64,000 nt of DNA from Syngnathus acus (lineage: Eukaryota > Chordata > Actinopteri > Syngnathiformes > Syngnathidae), in the NCBI RefSeq assembly GCF_901709675.1, contig NC_051095.1, positions 10,615,956 to 10,679,955 of the forward strand. The letters are read 5' to 3'. The number at the start of each line of letters is the position of its first letter. Positions within the stretch are counted from its first letter, which is position 1. The notes beneath the pieces are model-generated. The model saw only the letters and a program-made list of their open reading frames with translations. It was not told where the DNA came from and ran no database searches. The translations under genes and the position numbers were made by a program. Shown one piece after another: positions 36,501-48,531 of this stretch.

Positions 36501-38679
36501 ACCAAAATCCGATGCCATCACTTCACTCGACACAAGCAGGATATCTGAAATAGGCCTCTATAATTTTCTGTCTCAGTGTGAGGTTGGCATTTACTTGAAG
36601 CTGCCAGTCGAGTGACAAACGTCACCATTAAAGTGGCATGGGGGAAGAAATATACCCATATGACCACGTGCTTAATGTTAATTAAGACATTCCCAATTAA
36701 TGAGTCTCAACTCATCCATGTAATCCTATTTAGATCATTTTAAAACGGGAACTGAGCCGTGTAATTATATTTTCCCTCCAACGTTTACCAACGTGGAACA
36801 TCCTAAGACACGTGAAGTGACGATTTTTAAATTTGATTTGATTATTTTAAAAAGGGTCGATGAATTGGTCGGGCTATATTTAAAAGTGGACTTTACAATG
36901 ATTAAAAAAAAAAAAAGTCATATGTTAAAACTGGCTGTATCACCCAACAGTAGAATATCATACAAAGGTTTTCCTGGGGGAACGAAAATCATCCTTCTTT
37001 GGCCCCATCTTATGCCTTTAATTTAATTTTCAATCATTTTATCTTGATCCTGGTGGAAATAAAACAAGTCAAGCAGAGATTGGAGGAACAGAAGGCATGA
37101 CTGAGGGATGTGTCAATCATTGGCGCACGCGCATCGCCACTCACAGAGGCGCATTGAACACACAGAGCCTCTCACAAAGGAGACGATTATAGTTTCTTGG
37201 CCAATTATTCAAATCACTTGATCAACATAAGTTAAAAAGAAGAAGCCCAATATTGTTTTGCTATCATGAGTCAAACGAGCAATGACCCAACGGCTGGGTG
37301 AGCTGGGTCGTTTGTTTGGGTGGAGTAAAGTAAAACTGCATTCCAATCTTACTAGTAGTTTCTAGCATACACACCCCAGCTTTAATACCACCACTATCAA
37401 GTTGCAATCATAGAAACCATCAATGCTGCACAAAAACAATCCATAGCAGCACGCAACCGTCAAATACATTGTATTTATGAACACCCCAGTGTTCAAAGTA
37501 TTCCATTTACAAACCAAGGTTCGAACCTTGTCACAGTGCGCAAACGTTTCATTCGTCCCCTTTTGTGCACAGCCATTTTTGGTAAGGCCGATCATTTTAG
37601 CTGCTAATTGCTCTCTCGCTCATTGTGTGTCTCGCTGCGGATTTAAAAAAGACAATTTGTGAGGGGTACATCAGCAGGGCCGTGAACCACAGGGCTTGCT
37701 TACAAGTGTGGAACACCTTTGAAAAAGTTACAAATAACCCAATTTGTGTTCAGAATTGGATTGGTTTTATACAAAACATCCCAACAAATTAGGTTATTCG
37801 TTTGCAAAACACCTCAAAGTTGGGTCAAATTCATTAACTGATTATTTTTTATTGATGACTAATATGTTTGAATAGTTTATGAAATGCACTTTGATCCTTG
37901 CTAAATAAATTGTTTTTGTAACCGTTTACACCAAAGATAGCTAGGTGTCGGAATTTTTGCTTGATTTTCACATGAAAGATGCTTTGCATATAGAAGACTG
38001 ATAACAATTGCCGCCTTTCATGATATCATCAAAGATGAAAGGATACTGTAGAGATGTTGAAAATTCAGATACACCCTCATCAACGTTGTAGCATAAAGCA
38101 AATACCCAAATCACAACAAATATGATTCGCACTTTTTTAAGAAAAAAAAAGAAAAATATGGAATATACCAAAATATTAGAGCCAATTCAGACTAAACCAT
38201 TGAAACTTTCTTGGTACCAAAATGTATAAAAAAAACAGTGTTATTCATATTTGCATTACTGGTGTGGGAAAACTATATACAAAATATTCAATATACAATA
38301 CATTTTAAAATTGTCAAACCCATTCAAGAAGCAATTAAGTTTGCGAATCGAGGTTCCACTATACATTAGCGCAGCCATTAATGAGAAATAAGAGAACAGA
38401 CGGTTGGGAACGGAAATAACAATAGAGTTTCATTGATGAAATATTAGAATTTTGCTTATAAATGTAGGTCAGTGCTTCTGATCATCTGTAGGTCACAAGG
38501 AAACACTTTACTGGCCTCTGGCAGTTTAGCAATGGTAAAAGCATGGCTATCTGTTGCTCCATCGGTGTTATTACTGTCAACATAAAAGCTGCTTAGCAAG
38601 GTGAACTCACCTTGATGCGGAGGGACTGATGGATGTCTGCAGCGAGCTGTCCTTTCCACCATTGCAACTCCCTTTCCAT
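27072..38679 (-). CDS. ccnjl: Cyclin J-like protein, complete, five coding exons
   Basis: Coding exons in reading order: 38679-38611, 33840-33630, 28387-28088, 28019-27860, 27612-27072; all phases agree and predict 426 aa. Exon 1 encodes [20 protein letters not shown]. The N-terminal cyclin box spans about 24-140 with [19 protein letters not shown] and [20 protein letters not shown]. The C-terminal cyclin fold spans about 145-247 with [19 protein letters not shown] and [14 protein letters not shown] low-complexity Ser/Pro/Gln tail ends [10 protein letters not shown]. The family has cyclin boxes, but its CDK partner and function are poorly defined. CCNJL rather than CCNJ is chosen because the flanking FABP6 and C1QTNF2 genes match the human CCNJL locus. 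Two long introns (5.2 and 4.8 kb) hold most of the repeats. A 5' untranslated exon probably lies near 39.2-39.5 kb. Confidence 0.93.
27714..27745. repeat. 32-bp poly(A) tract in ccnjl intron 4
   Basis: Uninterrupted A run. On the transcribed strand it is poly(T), about 100 bp upstream of the last-exon acceptor. Confidence 0.9.
28388..33629 (-). other. ccnjl intron 2 (5.2 kb)
   Basis: No exon, RNA gene or intact mobile element recognised. A (CAGG)5 run lies at 32098-32120, poly(A) at 33182-33199, and a CA/GC tract at 33459-33543. Several ORFs of 60-100 codons are chance. Confidence 0.6.
33459..33543. repeat. (AC)37 followed by (GC)6, Z-DNA-prone tract
   Basis: Alternating purine-pyrimidine for 85 bp: AC from 33459 to 33532, then GC to 33543. 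It lies in ccnjl intron 2, only about 87 bp past the donor site of exon 2. Confidence 0.95.
33841..38610 (-). other. ccnjl intron 1 (4.8 kb)
   Basis: No exon or RNA gene recognised. A run of about 17 G lies at 34926-34942. Non-repetitive stretches such as 34,983-35,140 and 36,590-36,790 are rich in homeodomain-type TAATTA motifs and could be regulatory. That is inference only. Confidence 0.5.
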
Positions 38680-39179
38680 GTTTTCCCATCCAGAGGAGAC
38701 TTACAGGATCTGCTTGGACCTAGAGTCACACACGTGTTCCAAAACATCAAACTTCCACCTGACTTAGGTTATGATACCACTTTGTCCTCAATACATTGAC
38801 TCAAGTAAGGTATTCTTAAAATATAATTATAGTGAGAAACTAGAAGCCTTTTGATTGATTTCAAAACATCCTATTCGAATGAGTTCACATTTGATGAGCC
38901 CCATTTCGGCTGATGGAGAATTTAAAAGTCCGATCAAAGGCTTCAAAGACGCTTTCTGACAAGCCTTTTAGTACTCATGAAATAAACTACAACTCGCATC
39001 CACATTCGGGTTTTCTGTTGCAACACGTTAGCAACACCACACGCTACTCACAAGTTAAAGAGCCCCCCAATACTCGTGTAAAAAAAAAATTTTTTTAAAA
39101 GCGGTAAGCAACACGTCGTGATATCATTTCGCCTCTCGACCTTGACACGTTTGATTTCATCTCGACTAAAAAAGGTGAA

Positions 39180-39560
39180 ACTTTGCATATCGGACCTTGT
39201 TCAACGTGCAACTCACCGCTCCGACGGGAATGCCCCCCAGACCAGACCCCTTTGTCTCAGTCCGACATCCTGAATGAAACAACTCCAATTCGGCTCAAGT
39301 TTGAAGAAAGCCCTCTTTAACGGGCGAGTACTCGGAACAGGTTCGCTCAGAGGCCACGGACTTCGAATTCCGACACGGACCGTTTTGCGTGCTGTGTTTA
39401 CACTTTGCCGAGCGGTTTTCTCCGGTAAGCCTCCGTTGTAACAAAGTCGCCTGCTCGGCTGCACCAGCTGCCGCCGTTGCGGCGTGAGGCTCGTGCGCTT
39501 GACTAGGGAGTCCCTTCCTGCGGACCGGGAAATGTAGTCCTTTACAATGCGTTTCTGTTA
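39180..39560 (-). promoter_or_regulatory. Probable ccnjl promoter / first untranslated exon region
   Basis: This is the only CpG-rich, GC-elevated stretch upstream of the ccnjl start codon (about 0.6-0.9 kb 5' of the ATG at 38679). It has many CG dinucleotides between 39,210 and 39,520. The splice link to the ATG exon could not be fixed from sequence. Confidence 0.4.
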
Positions 39561-40704
39561 AAGGACTACAAAACGTTGGCCAATTGACCAGCCCCCCCCC
39601 CACGCTTTTTGTAATACCCACATTATTGTTGTTCGGTGAATTTTATTTACACCAAATAACAATGCTCGGGTTTTATGGACTATATCAGAGAATTAAATAT
39701 TTAACAAATATTCAATAATATTACTATTGCGACTGGATAGTTGCACAGCAGAACTATATCATGTTAAGTTGGATAGTTATAATGAAAACAATATATTTGT
39801 TATTTCCCTAGTATGATGAAGTATTTACTGTTTTACCTCCTCAATTCTGCGAAGGATCGCAAGGAGGCCAACGAGGTGGGAATCTACTTGTAGGAGGAGA
39901 CATCCATAGGGACGATCCTGATTCCTGAATGAGACAAAGTTTAAAATTTGAGTGGTGTGAATCGGTCAAGTCATATGGAATGAAGATGTCGGCCTATATA
40001 AACCTTAAAATTTACAAAAGTTTTATTGTGAAAATATCGGAGCAGCGAGTACCGGGGACAGGTTCAGTGTGTTTGCGTTCATGTGAAATTTTATCATGGA
40101 TGATGTGGAACTTTGGGGAACGTGAATAGTTTGATGTGTGCTGAAAGAGGTTTTTTTTCAAGTTGGAATGGTTTGGATCGCTGAAATCTTATGCAAAAAT
40201 GGATGGAATAAGAACAAAACTTAAAAATGTTGGCTTCGCAATTTGTAATATGCTGAAGCGCATTCAAATCATTCCAAAACTACTTCACTTTTATTCAGTT
40301 GTTTAGAGTTTGTTTGTAGCGCCATCTAGTGTCAGTATTTGATCATGTAACCAGGGACGTTCACACCTTTTCCCCCCACATAAAGGCCACAAACTAAACT
40401 GGAAAACCTAAGGCAGAGATCATCTTCATCAAACACATTGAAAACAATCCATTACAATAGTACAAGAGGAGGTAGACTTATTTAGATTTATCAGGAAGGG
40501 GGCCATCAAAGCTAATATTTTTAGTAATGGAGCAATTTTATCTGCTTCATTGTTATTATTAAAATGACTTAGACAAGTGAAGGCACACCAAATGTATTTT
40601 TTTCCTAAAAAAAAAAACAATTTTGTCTTACAGGGAGATATATATAAAAAAAAAAAAAAAAAAAAGATTGAGAAACTATCAGACTATCAACTATCAAAAA
40701 AATA
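39561..40704. other. Intergenic: ccnjl to c1qtnf2
   Basis: No gene recognised. A C run lies at 39591-39600 and poly(A) at 40647-40666. The left-hand part of c1qtnf2's 3' UTR should lie here; a minus-strand AATAAA is readable near 40288. Confidence 0.45.
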
Positions 40705-42302
40705 TCAAGCGTCACCCTGTAAATTAACTTTTGTATCAGCCTGATCAGCGTAGATAAGGAAACCTGTGAAGGTGCTGTCAGTCCAGAAGGGATCAAAGAA
40801 GAGTCCATTCTGCTCCGAGTAAAAGATCTGCAACCAGACCTGGTCTAATTGCTGGAGGTGGAGGACAGTGGAACCGGACGCCACATCGTGATTCCCTGTA
40901 TTTGCATCAAACGTCTTAATCTTGTACTGTCCGTTGTGCACCAGCCCGATAGCGAGGTGCTTATTGGCCACAGTGATGTCGTAGGCAAAGTAATAGACTC
41001 CGGGGATGGCGCAGACAAACTTGCCACTGCTCACGTTGTAGTGGTTGCCCTCATTGAGCAAAATGCGGCCGAAGCGAATGGGCGTGCGTTCTTTGGGGTA
41101 ACTCTTTGACACGGCCACCGAGAAAGCGGATCGGGCGGCGGCGCCGCAATCGCAGCCTCCCGCTTCTCCTCTCTGACCGGTGTCCCCCTCGTCTCCTTTT
41201 TGCCCCCTTTTTCCAGCCGGCCCCGGTGACCCCCGTTGGCCCTTTAGTCCCCGAGGACCGGCCTTGCCAATGAAGCCCGCACGGCCTTTTAAACCCGGCT
41301 TGCCTGGATTGCCGGCTCTGCCATGATCACCTGAGGGAGAAATGAGTGTTTTATAAATGCACACCGGGGTGAACAAGAGTCTATTTGTAAGATATTTAAC
41401 TGTTAATGTTTGTAAACAATGAGCGCTGATGTGAACTGAAACGACAAAAACCTACAAGCTGTCCCAAAAGATTTAGCTAGATCTTTTTTCAATTTCCTCA
41501 CTAAAAAAGAGGCTAAATCGAGATTTTGTTTGACATTTTTTCACAGGAATGGATAAAGAGTTCGGTAGGGTTGTTTTCTTTGAGCAGTTCAACAAAACAT
41601 GATGGTTAGCCTGCTAGCTAATGCCATGTCTATAGCACACTATTCATTTTAGCTTCAAAGGAGCATTAAGTATCCTCAACCATCTTGTTAACTGTTGCCA
41701 TTTTTTAAACCAACTTAATTTTACTTGACATACATGCATCTTCGTTTGACTGACGATTCATAATTATGGCGCAAAGAAGGCTAAAATCAAAAGTCATTTT
41801 GGATGTTTGTTTTTCCCCAGTCACACTGGCTGGTAGCTCCTTGAGCTGCATATGTGACTAAGTCCCTTGCTAAATGGAAACTGGCTTCCCAATTATCAAG
41901 TACCTTCATCTCCTTTTTCTCCTTTCTCTCCATCCTGCCCATCTGGACCATCCTTCCCAGGCGCTCCTATTGGCCCCATTGCCCCAGGTGACCCAGGGGC
42001 TCCTGGATTCCCCGCAGGCCCCACCGGGCCTGGAAGGCTGCAAACCAGATTAGACGAGTGGATAGTGATGTTGCGTCCTTTCTTTGGTGAGGAATAAATG
42101 GATTGGCAGAGGACCACCGAGAGCAGACAGGTCGTCACACACACATGAAGAACAGCGGCCACTGAGGAGTCAGGAAAAGATGGAGGAGAATGTCATTTAA
42201 GACCATGCAGCTGTCCGATGCAGCTTCTAGAAACATGCTCAGACGAAGAAAAGGAACTGAGGCAACATTCAGTTATTCTCTACAGTCGACAAGAAACTCA
42301 CT
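40705..42302 (-). CDS. c1qtnf2: C1q and TNF-related protein 2 (collagen-C1q secreted protein)
   Basis: Coding pieces in reading order: 42302 (one base), 42161-41904, 41330-40705; predicted 294 aa (human about 285). The protein has a signal peptide (about 1-20, [17 protein letters not shown]) and a LVCSLPGP start to Gly-X-Y repeats (about 45-145). A CDC cysteine pair at 146-148 probably links subunits. A C1q globular domain spans about 154-285 with [40 protein letters not shown] and [18 protein letters not shown], very close to C1QTNF2. Family members are secreted trimers with metabolic signalling roles. The signal-peptide exon opens with TG rather than ATG. A donor at 42302/42301 would supply A and create A|TG, with an in-frame TGA nine codons upstream. 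That first junction is the uncertain part; the rest is firm. Confidence 0.9.
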
Positions 42303-43326
42303 AGTTGAAAATGATGATTGGCTCTTTCAACACACTCAGTGGCTGTCTTCTGCATCAGGTAGCAATCGGTCTTTCATGCTGTTTGTCAATAGTCAAATCA
42401 GTGTATTCTTCTGGAGAATCTCTGCTAGGAAATGTGCAACTCAGTGACTCGCAGTCCATAACATCCGCCCAGCTACTCAGCCCCCCCCCCAAAAAACAAC
42501 AAATGTTTTCACCATGATGTCATTAAATTCAAGTCAGAGAAACCGTTTTGCACGGCTGAATTATGATTTACGAGCAAGGGCTGCTTGAATGTAAAATCTA
42601 TAAGCCTAAAAAGTGTAGTTGAAGTTTTTTCATGTCGGAAAGCGGTGTAAAAACGATTCCGGATGCTTTTGTCACTTTGAGACACGGTCCGGCTGTTGGG
42701 GGAATGGGTGTGTTCGGTTACCACTGCATTCCCATTCAACTTAAACCATATGAACAGAAATTGTGACAGCATGATCAGAACAAATGTTTTGAAAAATAAT
42801 CAATAATTCAGAACAAAATCTGAATATAAAACCAAATATTGGATCAAAATATTGATCACCTTTATCTTAAAAAAAAATGAGCCAGTTTAAAAAAAATATT
42901 GATTTTTTTTTGCTAATGGAGTATTCACCGCTGCCCCTGACGCTTTACAACAGAATGTAAACAAGACCTGAAACAACATATGGACAAATAAAGTAATCAA
43001 TAATCCTTCTTGATAACCAATTAATCATTGCAAGATTTATCTTAATTTGCAATTGACCACATCTTCAGAATGTTGGTTTCTCAACAGTAAATATTTGCAG
43101 ATTTATGCAAGGAGACTATCTCTGTGTTGGATCAACATAAAACGTTTTGAATTTTTTTTTTTTATAATTTGGAAAATAAATTATCAACATTTTTGCTCCT
43201 TTTTCACATGATGAACCAAACCAGTAACTGAATCTGAATTCACTTATGCTTGTGCATTTTGTGCACCGTCAGCATCGCATGTGAGGTTAGCTTTACAAAA
43301 AAGTAAAATATTTACCACAAAGCAAT
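42303..43326. other. c1qtnf2 5' region and slu7 3' flank
   Basis: No further coding exon seen. The c1qtnf2 untranslated first exon and promoter should lie just right of 42302, but no clear TATA or CpG island is visible. A C run lies at 42481-42490. Confidence 0.45.
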
Positions 43327-43332
43327 TTTATT
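43327..43332 (-). terminator. Candidate slu7 polyadenylation signal
   Basis: AATAAA on the minus strand about 250 bp past the slu7 stop codon. Confidence 0.5.
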
Positions 43333-43583
43333 AATAAAAAAATGCATGAACAAATAATTAATTTGTCTTTGTAGGCAGTCTTGTGTGACTGCAATGTATT
43401 TAAAAGGGTGGAAAACTGTGAATTTGTCACTATTACTCCCGTAGTACTGAAAATGTCTAATTGACTGTGGTCCTTTGTGAGACTCAACTCGAGGACATAG
43501 TGTGAGACATTGTTTCACCGAGCAAGAGCTCTGGGAGAGACCTTGGCTAAAGTTTTGCGGGGGCAACAGGGACGAGGGAGAGA

Positions 43584-46500
43584 TCACTGTCCAAGAAAGG
43601 GAGCCATGGGATCGTCGGGCCGGTAGCGTTTCATGCGGAAGGCCTCGATCTCCTCCTCGGTGGGGGCCTTCACTTCCTGCAGACTGTGATAAGGCCTCTT
43701 CCTCTCGTCCAGCTGCATCATTGCTTCCACATTCTTCACGCGCTTGTCTTCTGCTTCCAGAGCCTGCGAGGACAAAATGGGTCAGCAAAGAGTGGGAAGT
43801 GACGGGCAGTACAGCACAAGCAGGCCCTTTACCATCTTCAACTTCTCTTTCTTTTTCTCTTCATCCTCTGAATCACTGTCGTCACTGCTGATGTGCTGCT
43901 CCTTTTTGTTCTTGTTCTTGTTCCTGTTGTACTTCTTCTTTTTCTTTTTCTTCTCCTTCATCTTTTCTTGGTGCATCTGACGGTTGCGAGCAGTGACAAG
44001 AAGAGGGATAGATTAAGAATTTGGCTCTATGATATTGATTGCTGATGAAGGCAAAACTGAGTGCAGTACTTGCTTCAGACCACTAGAGGTGCTGTTGAGT
44101 TTGTCTGAACTACAACTTCGTTTGTAATGTGAAGAGAAACATGGCAGCTTCAAGAGAACAGTCATGGCAGGTTTTCCTGTCTCTGGTGTCTCACATTAAG
44201 TTAGCCACAAACTAGTATGTTAGTTAATATAAGGTGCTTGCTTCCAACTGTTTCTTTATCCCTCATAATTGACATTTAGTGCAAAACTGACATGAAACAA
44301 GATCATTTTACATTTAAACACCAAAACTGAAATCAATGTTACATTTCAATTTATAACCCTGCCCTACAATGCATTAATATCTCTTACCTCCAGCAGAGTC
44401 TTGGGCTGCTCTTCCTCTTGTAGCTCATTGACACCGTCTTCAAACGGAACACACTGAGAGTTGCTCTTCAAGATTAAAAAAAAAAGATAACGTGAGTTAC
44501 AAGGTCAATGTGCACCGCAAAAAGCCTCAAAGTGCCATAAGCGCTCACAATTCCAATGCCAGCATCTCCAGTGCAATAACTTTGTTTAACCATGGAGTGG
44601 CAGCACTTGTATCCCCAGAAGCCATCCTTCCAGTAGGAGCCCCAAATACACTGAGGAGCACAACAATTTGGTCAGGACAGTCAGAAGCCACATACAACCA
44701 GTTGAAGCACGCTCGGCCGTCCTTACGGTGTGATTGTTGATGAGTACGTCTTCCTCATACTTGGAGCGAGCGACGGCTTTCTCGAGTCCTTTTAGGACAG
44801 CGCCGTGACGGGAGTACTCCACGTAATCCTCAGTTTGAGCCAGTAGGAGCTCCCGAGGGGGTGCGTCCAAGTGCTCCTGGCCTCCATACTATTGAAAACA
44901 CAAATAGTTATGCGACAACACCTTCTAAAGCCATACTCTCCAAAATTTGAAACACGTTACGCAAGATGGGGGAGTCATGTAATTGCGTGACAAGTTAAAT
45001 CAAACAGAAAATTGCTTTTGTGTGTTTTCTGCACCCCCGCCAAAATTATCACAGCGTTCAATTTCTGTAACTCAGTTGGATGCTTGTTTGTCCCCACCAC
45101 TTCATTTTGCGCTTGTGGCCCTCTCGCAAACGTTCCATGGTGAAAACAAAGGATGCGCCAATCAATACCACTTTTATGGACTGAAAAAATAGTCGCACTC
45201 GAAAAATACAGGCAGTGTACCTTCTCCACAATGCTCTCCCTCTGTTGCTCTTTGAAGTCTTCCTTCTTGACCTTAAAGGAACGATGAAGCAGCTCCAACT
45301 TGGTGGGGTCAGCCTGCAGATGCACTTCCGAGCCCCTCTCGTAGGCCTCCCAGGCAAACACTAACAGGAAAAGGTGTTAAATAATTCAAGAGGTCGCAGA
45401 TATGCCTGCTATGGATCAATTTAACGCTCACTGTTGCAGCTTTTAATACAAATATAGCTCACGTTCTCCTGATTGTTAGCGGTTTCTTAGTGCCTTACTT
45501 TGTGTTTGAGCCATGGTGATGGTGTCACCACTATAGCGGGCAAAGTTGTCTCCAGCATATCCCACTCTGTAGGCAAAACCCAAACGGAATGTGGTTGGAA
45601 ATCGACTTGAGGCAATTCAAACACACACAAACATTTTGCGGCGGCCGTTTTACTTCCAGGAACTTACTCGTCCGGGTTCATGCCAGTGCTGGAGTATGGG
45701 TTCTCTCTCATTGCTCGGGTCTTTGGATCGTAGTAGGCAGAGTTTGGATCCAGGTTCCTCAAGTACTGTGGGAAACAGACATTTATATTACTGGACATAT
45801 ACACGCAGTACCGCACACTTTGGTCAGGCGCCTCTTACTTTAGCTGTGTCTTCCCTAATACGCAAATTCCTGACGGTGATTCGTCTCTTGGAGTCGAAAT
45901 TCTGGCCGGGCATGTCAATGTCATCTGCGTATTTATCTTCATCCTCATCCTCGCTGTCATGTTCTCGTTCCTGCAGAGAAATGATGCCACATTGCTTTCC
46001 ATAGTTAGAGGTGAAGGACAGGGGGACAAGCCCATTCAGTGTCCAAAAAGCTTACCGATTGGTCCAGCTTCCCTGACGCCAACTCATCCTGGAGCTTGTG
46101 AGCCTTCAGTGTCCTTTTGGCCTGAGAAGTAAACAGATAGGACATCATCATAGAATCATTTGGAACAAGAGGCTAAGTTTGTAGCCGGATGAGAAAATGA
46201 GCCCACCAAATTGGACTCAAACACAGTCGCCAGGCATGGGCTGATAACACGTTTGACAGTTTATTGCAGTTTTAAAATGTCAAGGTTTTAATAACTGCTA
46301 AAACTGTCCGTCGCAGTTAACGAGTTTTTCTTTTCTTTTTTTGTCTAAAGTTCTAATGAGGCAACGTCCCACTGCAATATGATCGGCTGCTTGCAGAGAT
46401 GATAAAGTGACCTGCCCCTTTGAATTTAATGACGAGAGCCCAGGCACTTTTTTTTTTTTTTTTTTATGGTTCTCATACAGTCAGAATATAATACCGGCTC

Positions 46501-47508
46501 ATGCCTACATGTAGCACGCGACTGTGCTAAACTTGATTCACAGTCAATTGATAAGACTGCTTACCAGATCCACTTTGGCGTACTCCTCCACTATGCGCTG
46601 GTGTTCCTCAGGGTCGTAGCCATTCCAACGATCTCTCTTTCCGTCATAATCCAGTTTGAGTTGCACCTGCGAATGTTCATCTGGCGCAATGGCGGTGCCA
46701 GTAAACTTTGCCCCGACTTTTCTGGGTCGCTGAGAGCAAAAAAGCGATCAATGAAAAGGTCACAGTGCAACAATTTACACTCTTCTTCTTTGACTGATGG
46801 TCTGTTCAGTCATTTTACCTCCAAACAGTCTTTCTTCTTGTGTGTCATTGCACCACAGTTCTCACAGGCACCTTTGCGGAATTTAGTAGTAACAGTGTTC
46901 TGTTGAAAACATTGACATGAGTTAAGTCATTTCAAAGTCCTATTTGTTCAGTGGTTTATTTCTTCTCACCTCTTGCACTCCTCTCTTGTACCATTCTCCA
47001 ATGGCAGAATAATCCTCTTGAATTTCCGTCTGTGGTCTCTGATGTTTAAGTGTGGGCCTTTTGGATGGGTCAATATACCACGGCACAGAGGAAATGTACT
47101 GTGGGATATGCGGGTTTATGTCCCTAGAGAAATAGTGAAATAGGGAACAAGTGATGAAAATCTGGAGCAAAGGATAGTTGTAAGCCTAAACACAGAGGAC
47201 ACAAGCGAGTGTGTGATTCATCGATTGCGCCCCAGCCCTCCTGCATAAACAACTCACAAAAACTGCAATTACAAGTGTGTGCTGCACAATTGAAGATTAC
47301 AAACACTGCTGATAAACACACGACATGTGCAGATTTTACTTGAGTTTACGTACTTGCCCTCCTCGTCCACCTCAGCTGGAGCGTTTCCCAGCTTTCTCTG
47401 TTCCTCGAGTTCCTTCTTTTTCCTCCAGTCCTCCCGGGTCATCTTCTTGGGCTCATCCAGGTCCACAACGCCCTCGACACCGGCCTTCCCGTCGTCCTGC
47501 TCAGCCAT
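43584..47508 (-). CDS. slu7: Pre-mRNA splicing factor SLU7, 14 coding exons
   Basis: Exons in reading order: 47508-47354, 47123-46970, 46899-46819, 46729-46565, 46121-46056, 45970-45839, 45765-45668, 45566-45499, 45360-45221, 44888-44727, 44650-44549, 44465-44388, 43976-43833, 43763-43584; phases agree, 574 aa (human 586). SLU7 acts in the second step of splicing, in 3' splice-site choice, in the nucleus. Visible features: [17 protein letters not shown] (about 105-121 of the family core), a CCHC zinc knuckle C115-x2-C118-x4-H123-x4-C128, [37 protein letters not shown], a lysine-rich segment at about 472-500 (probable nuclear signal) followed by an acidic Ser/Asp stretch, and the conserved ending [12 protein letters not shown]. 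Its first exon and promoter lie within 0.3 kb upstream. The nsd1 stop is only 1.0 kb away. Confidence 0.97.
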
Positions 47509-47763
47509 GATTCAACCTGCAACGCGGATGAGCCATTAAAAACATTCAGAAGCGGAGCCGAGATGTCTGCACATTGCAGTCCAAATAACGCGTAAATACG
47601 TTTGTTCATAGCTGTGTCGCAGTTCAATGGCGTTGCCGGAATATTTGATATCTCTTTCTCGTTTGAAAATCAAATTGATTACCTTGGCTTTATCCAGTAA
47701 TTATGTCAGAATTAGATTCGTCTTTCCAAAATCCACACAAACGCAGCATTAGTTTACTATGTT

Positions 47764-47792
47764 CGCCATTTTGCGCCGAGGAAATTACGTCA
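47764..47792 (-). promoter_or_regulatory. slu7 core promoter with CRE and YY1-type motifs
   Basis: On the minus strand TGACGTAA (47785-47792, an ATF/CREB-type site) is followed by GCGCAAAATGGCG (YY1-like, 47764-47776). Paired sites of this kind are typical of TATA-less housekeeping promoters near the transcription start. An acceptor at 47517-47518 (gttgcag) places the ATG in exon 2, so the untranslated exon 1 should lie between here and about 47.6 kb. Confidence 0.6.
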
Positions 47793-48531
47793 TAGTTTCT
47801 TAATCTGTGGTGTCCAAACGTAGCAAAAAGTGAAAGAGCGACACCTATCGGAGGCGGATTTGCATAAATTGGTAACGGATCGCTTGTGTGTAGAATTTTG
47901 AATATTTTTCCCCATTTGCCCAAATGTGAATAGAATTAAAAACTGTCTCGATATAATACTCATGTATGGCCTTGGTCATCAATCTATTTAATATGAGTGT
48001 AAACTGATTTTTTTTTTTTTTTTAGATTCTTTTTTACTTATAAGATATGCTGGTCTCAGGCTTCAGTGACTACAGTGTGTTTATTTTTGCATTTGGGTCA
48101 AAACATAACATGGAAACAATGGCGCAAGAGCATTCCAATGACCACTCTTGTTTTTTTTTCTTTTTTTCACTAAGACATTGTCAAAGACAGTGCCCTTGTG
48201 ATTACAGTTTTGTCAAATTAAAATAAAATAAAAAAATCTTGTTTTTTTTATTTTCAAAAAATATGTCCTTAAAAAAGTCCGATGTAAACAATGTATAATA
48301 GAGTGCACAACTGGAGCCAAATGCACCAGACATAAACAAACAAATATCAACAGAAGTAAAAGAAACTGAGTGAGCGTGCCCGTTGGGTCTTAGCACCAAA
48401 ACGCATCCCATCTGTCAGTGTAGCTGTCAGGGATAACAAGGCAATATTGTACCAGGGAGAAGGGAATGTTGCAGTTGATTACAGTAGGTGACTTTAAGGG
48501 TCACTTGTCATTCGTGGTCTTCCCTTCTTCC
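47793..48531. other. Intergenic: slu7 promoter to nsd1 stop
   Basis: AT-rich with T runs at 48010-48024 and 48150-48167. It includes the presumed nsd1 3' UTR; a minus-strand AATAAA lies at 48247-48252, about 280 bp past the nsd1 stop. Confidence 0.5.
48247..48252 (-). terminator. Candidate nsd1 polyadenylation signal
   Basis: Minus-strand AATAAA about 280 bp downstream of the nsd1 stop codon. Confidence 0.45.

Noticed and set aside
42162-42164. GTG as the c1qtnf2 start codon
   Set aside because: Its G is the last base of the splice acceptor; vertebrate genes rarely start at GTG, and splicing can restore ATG.
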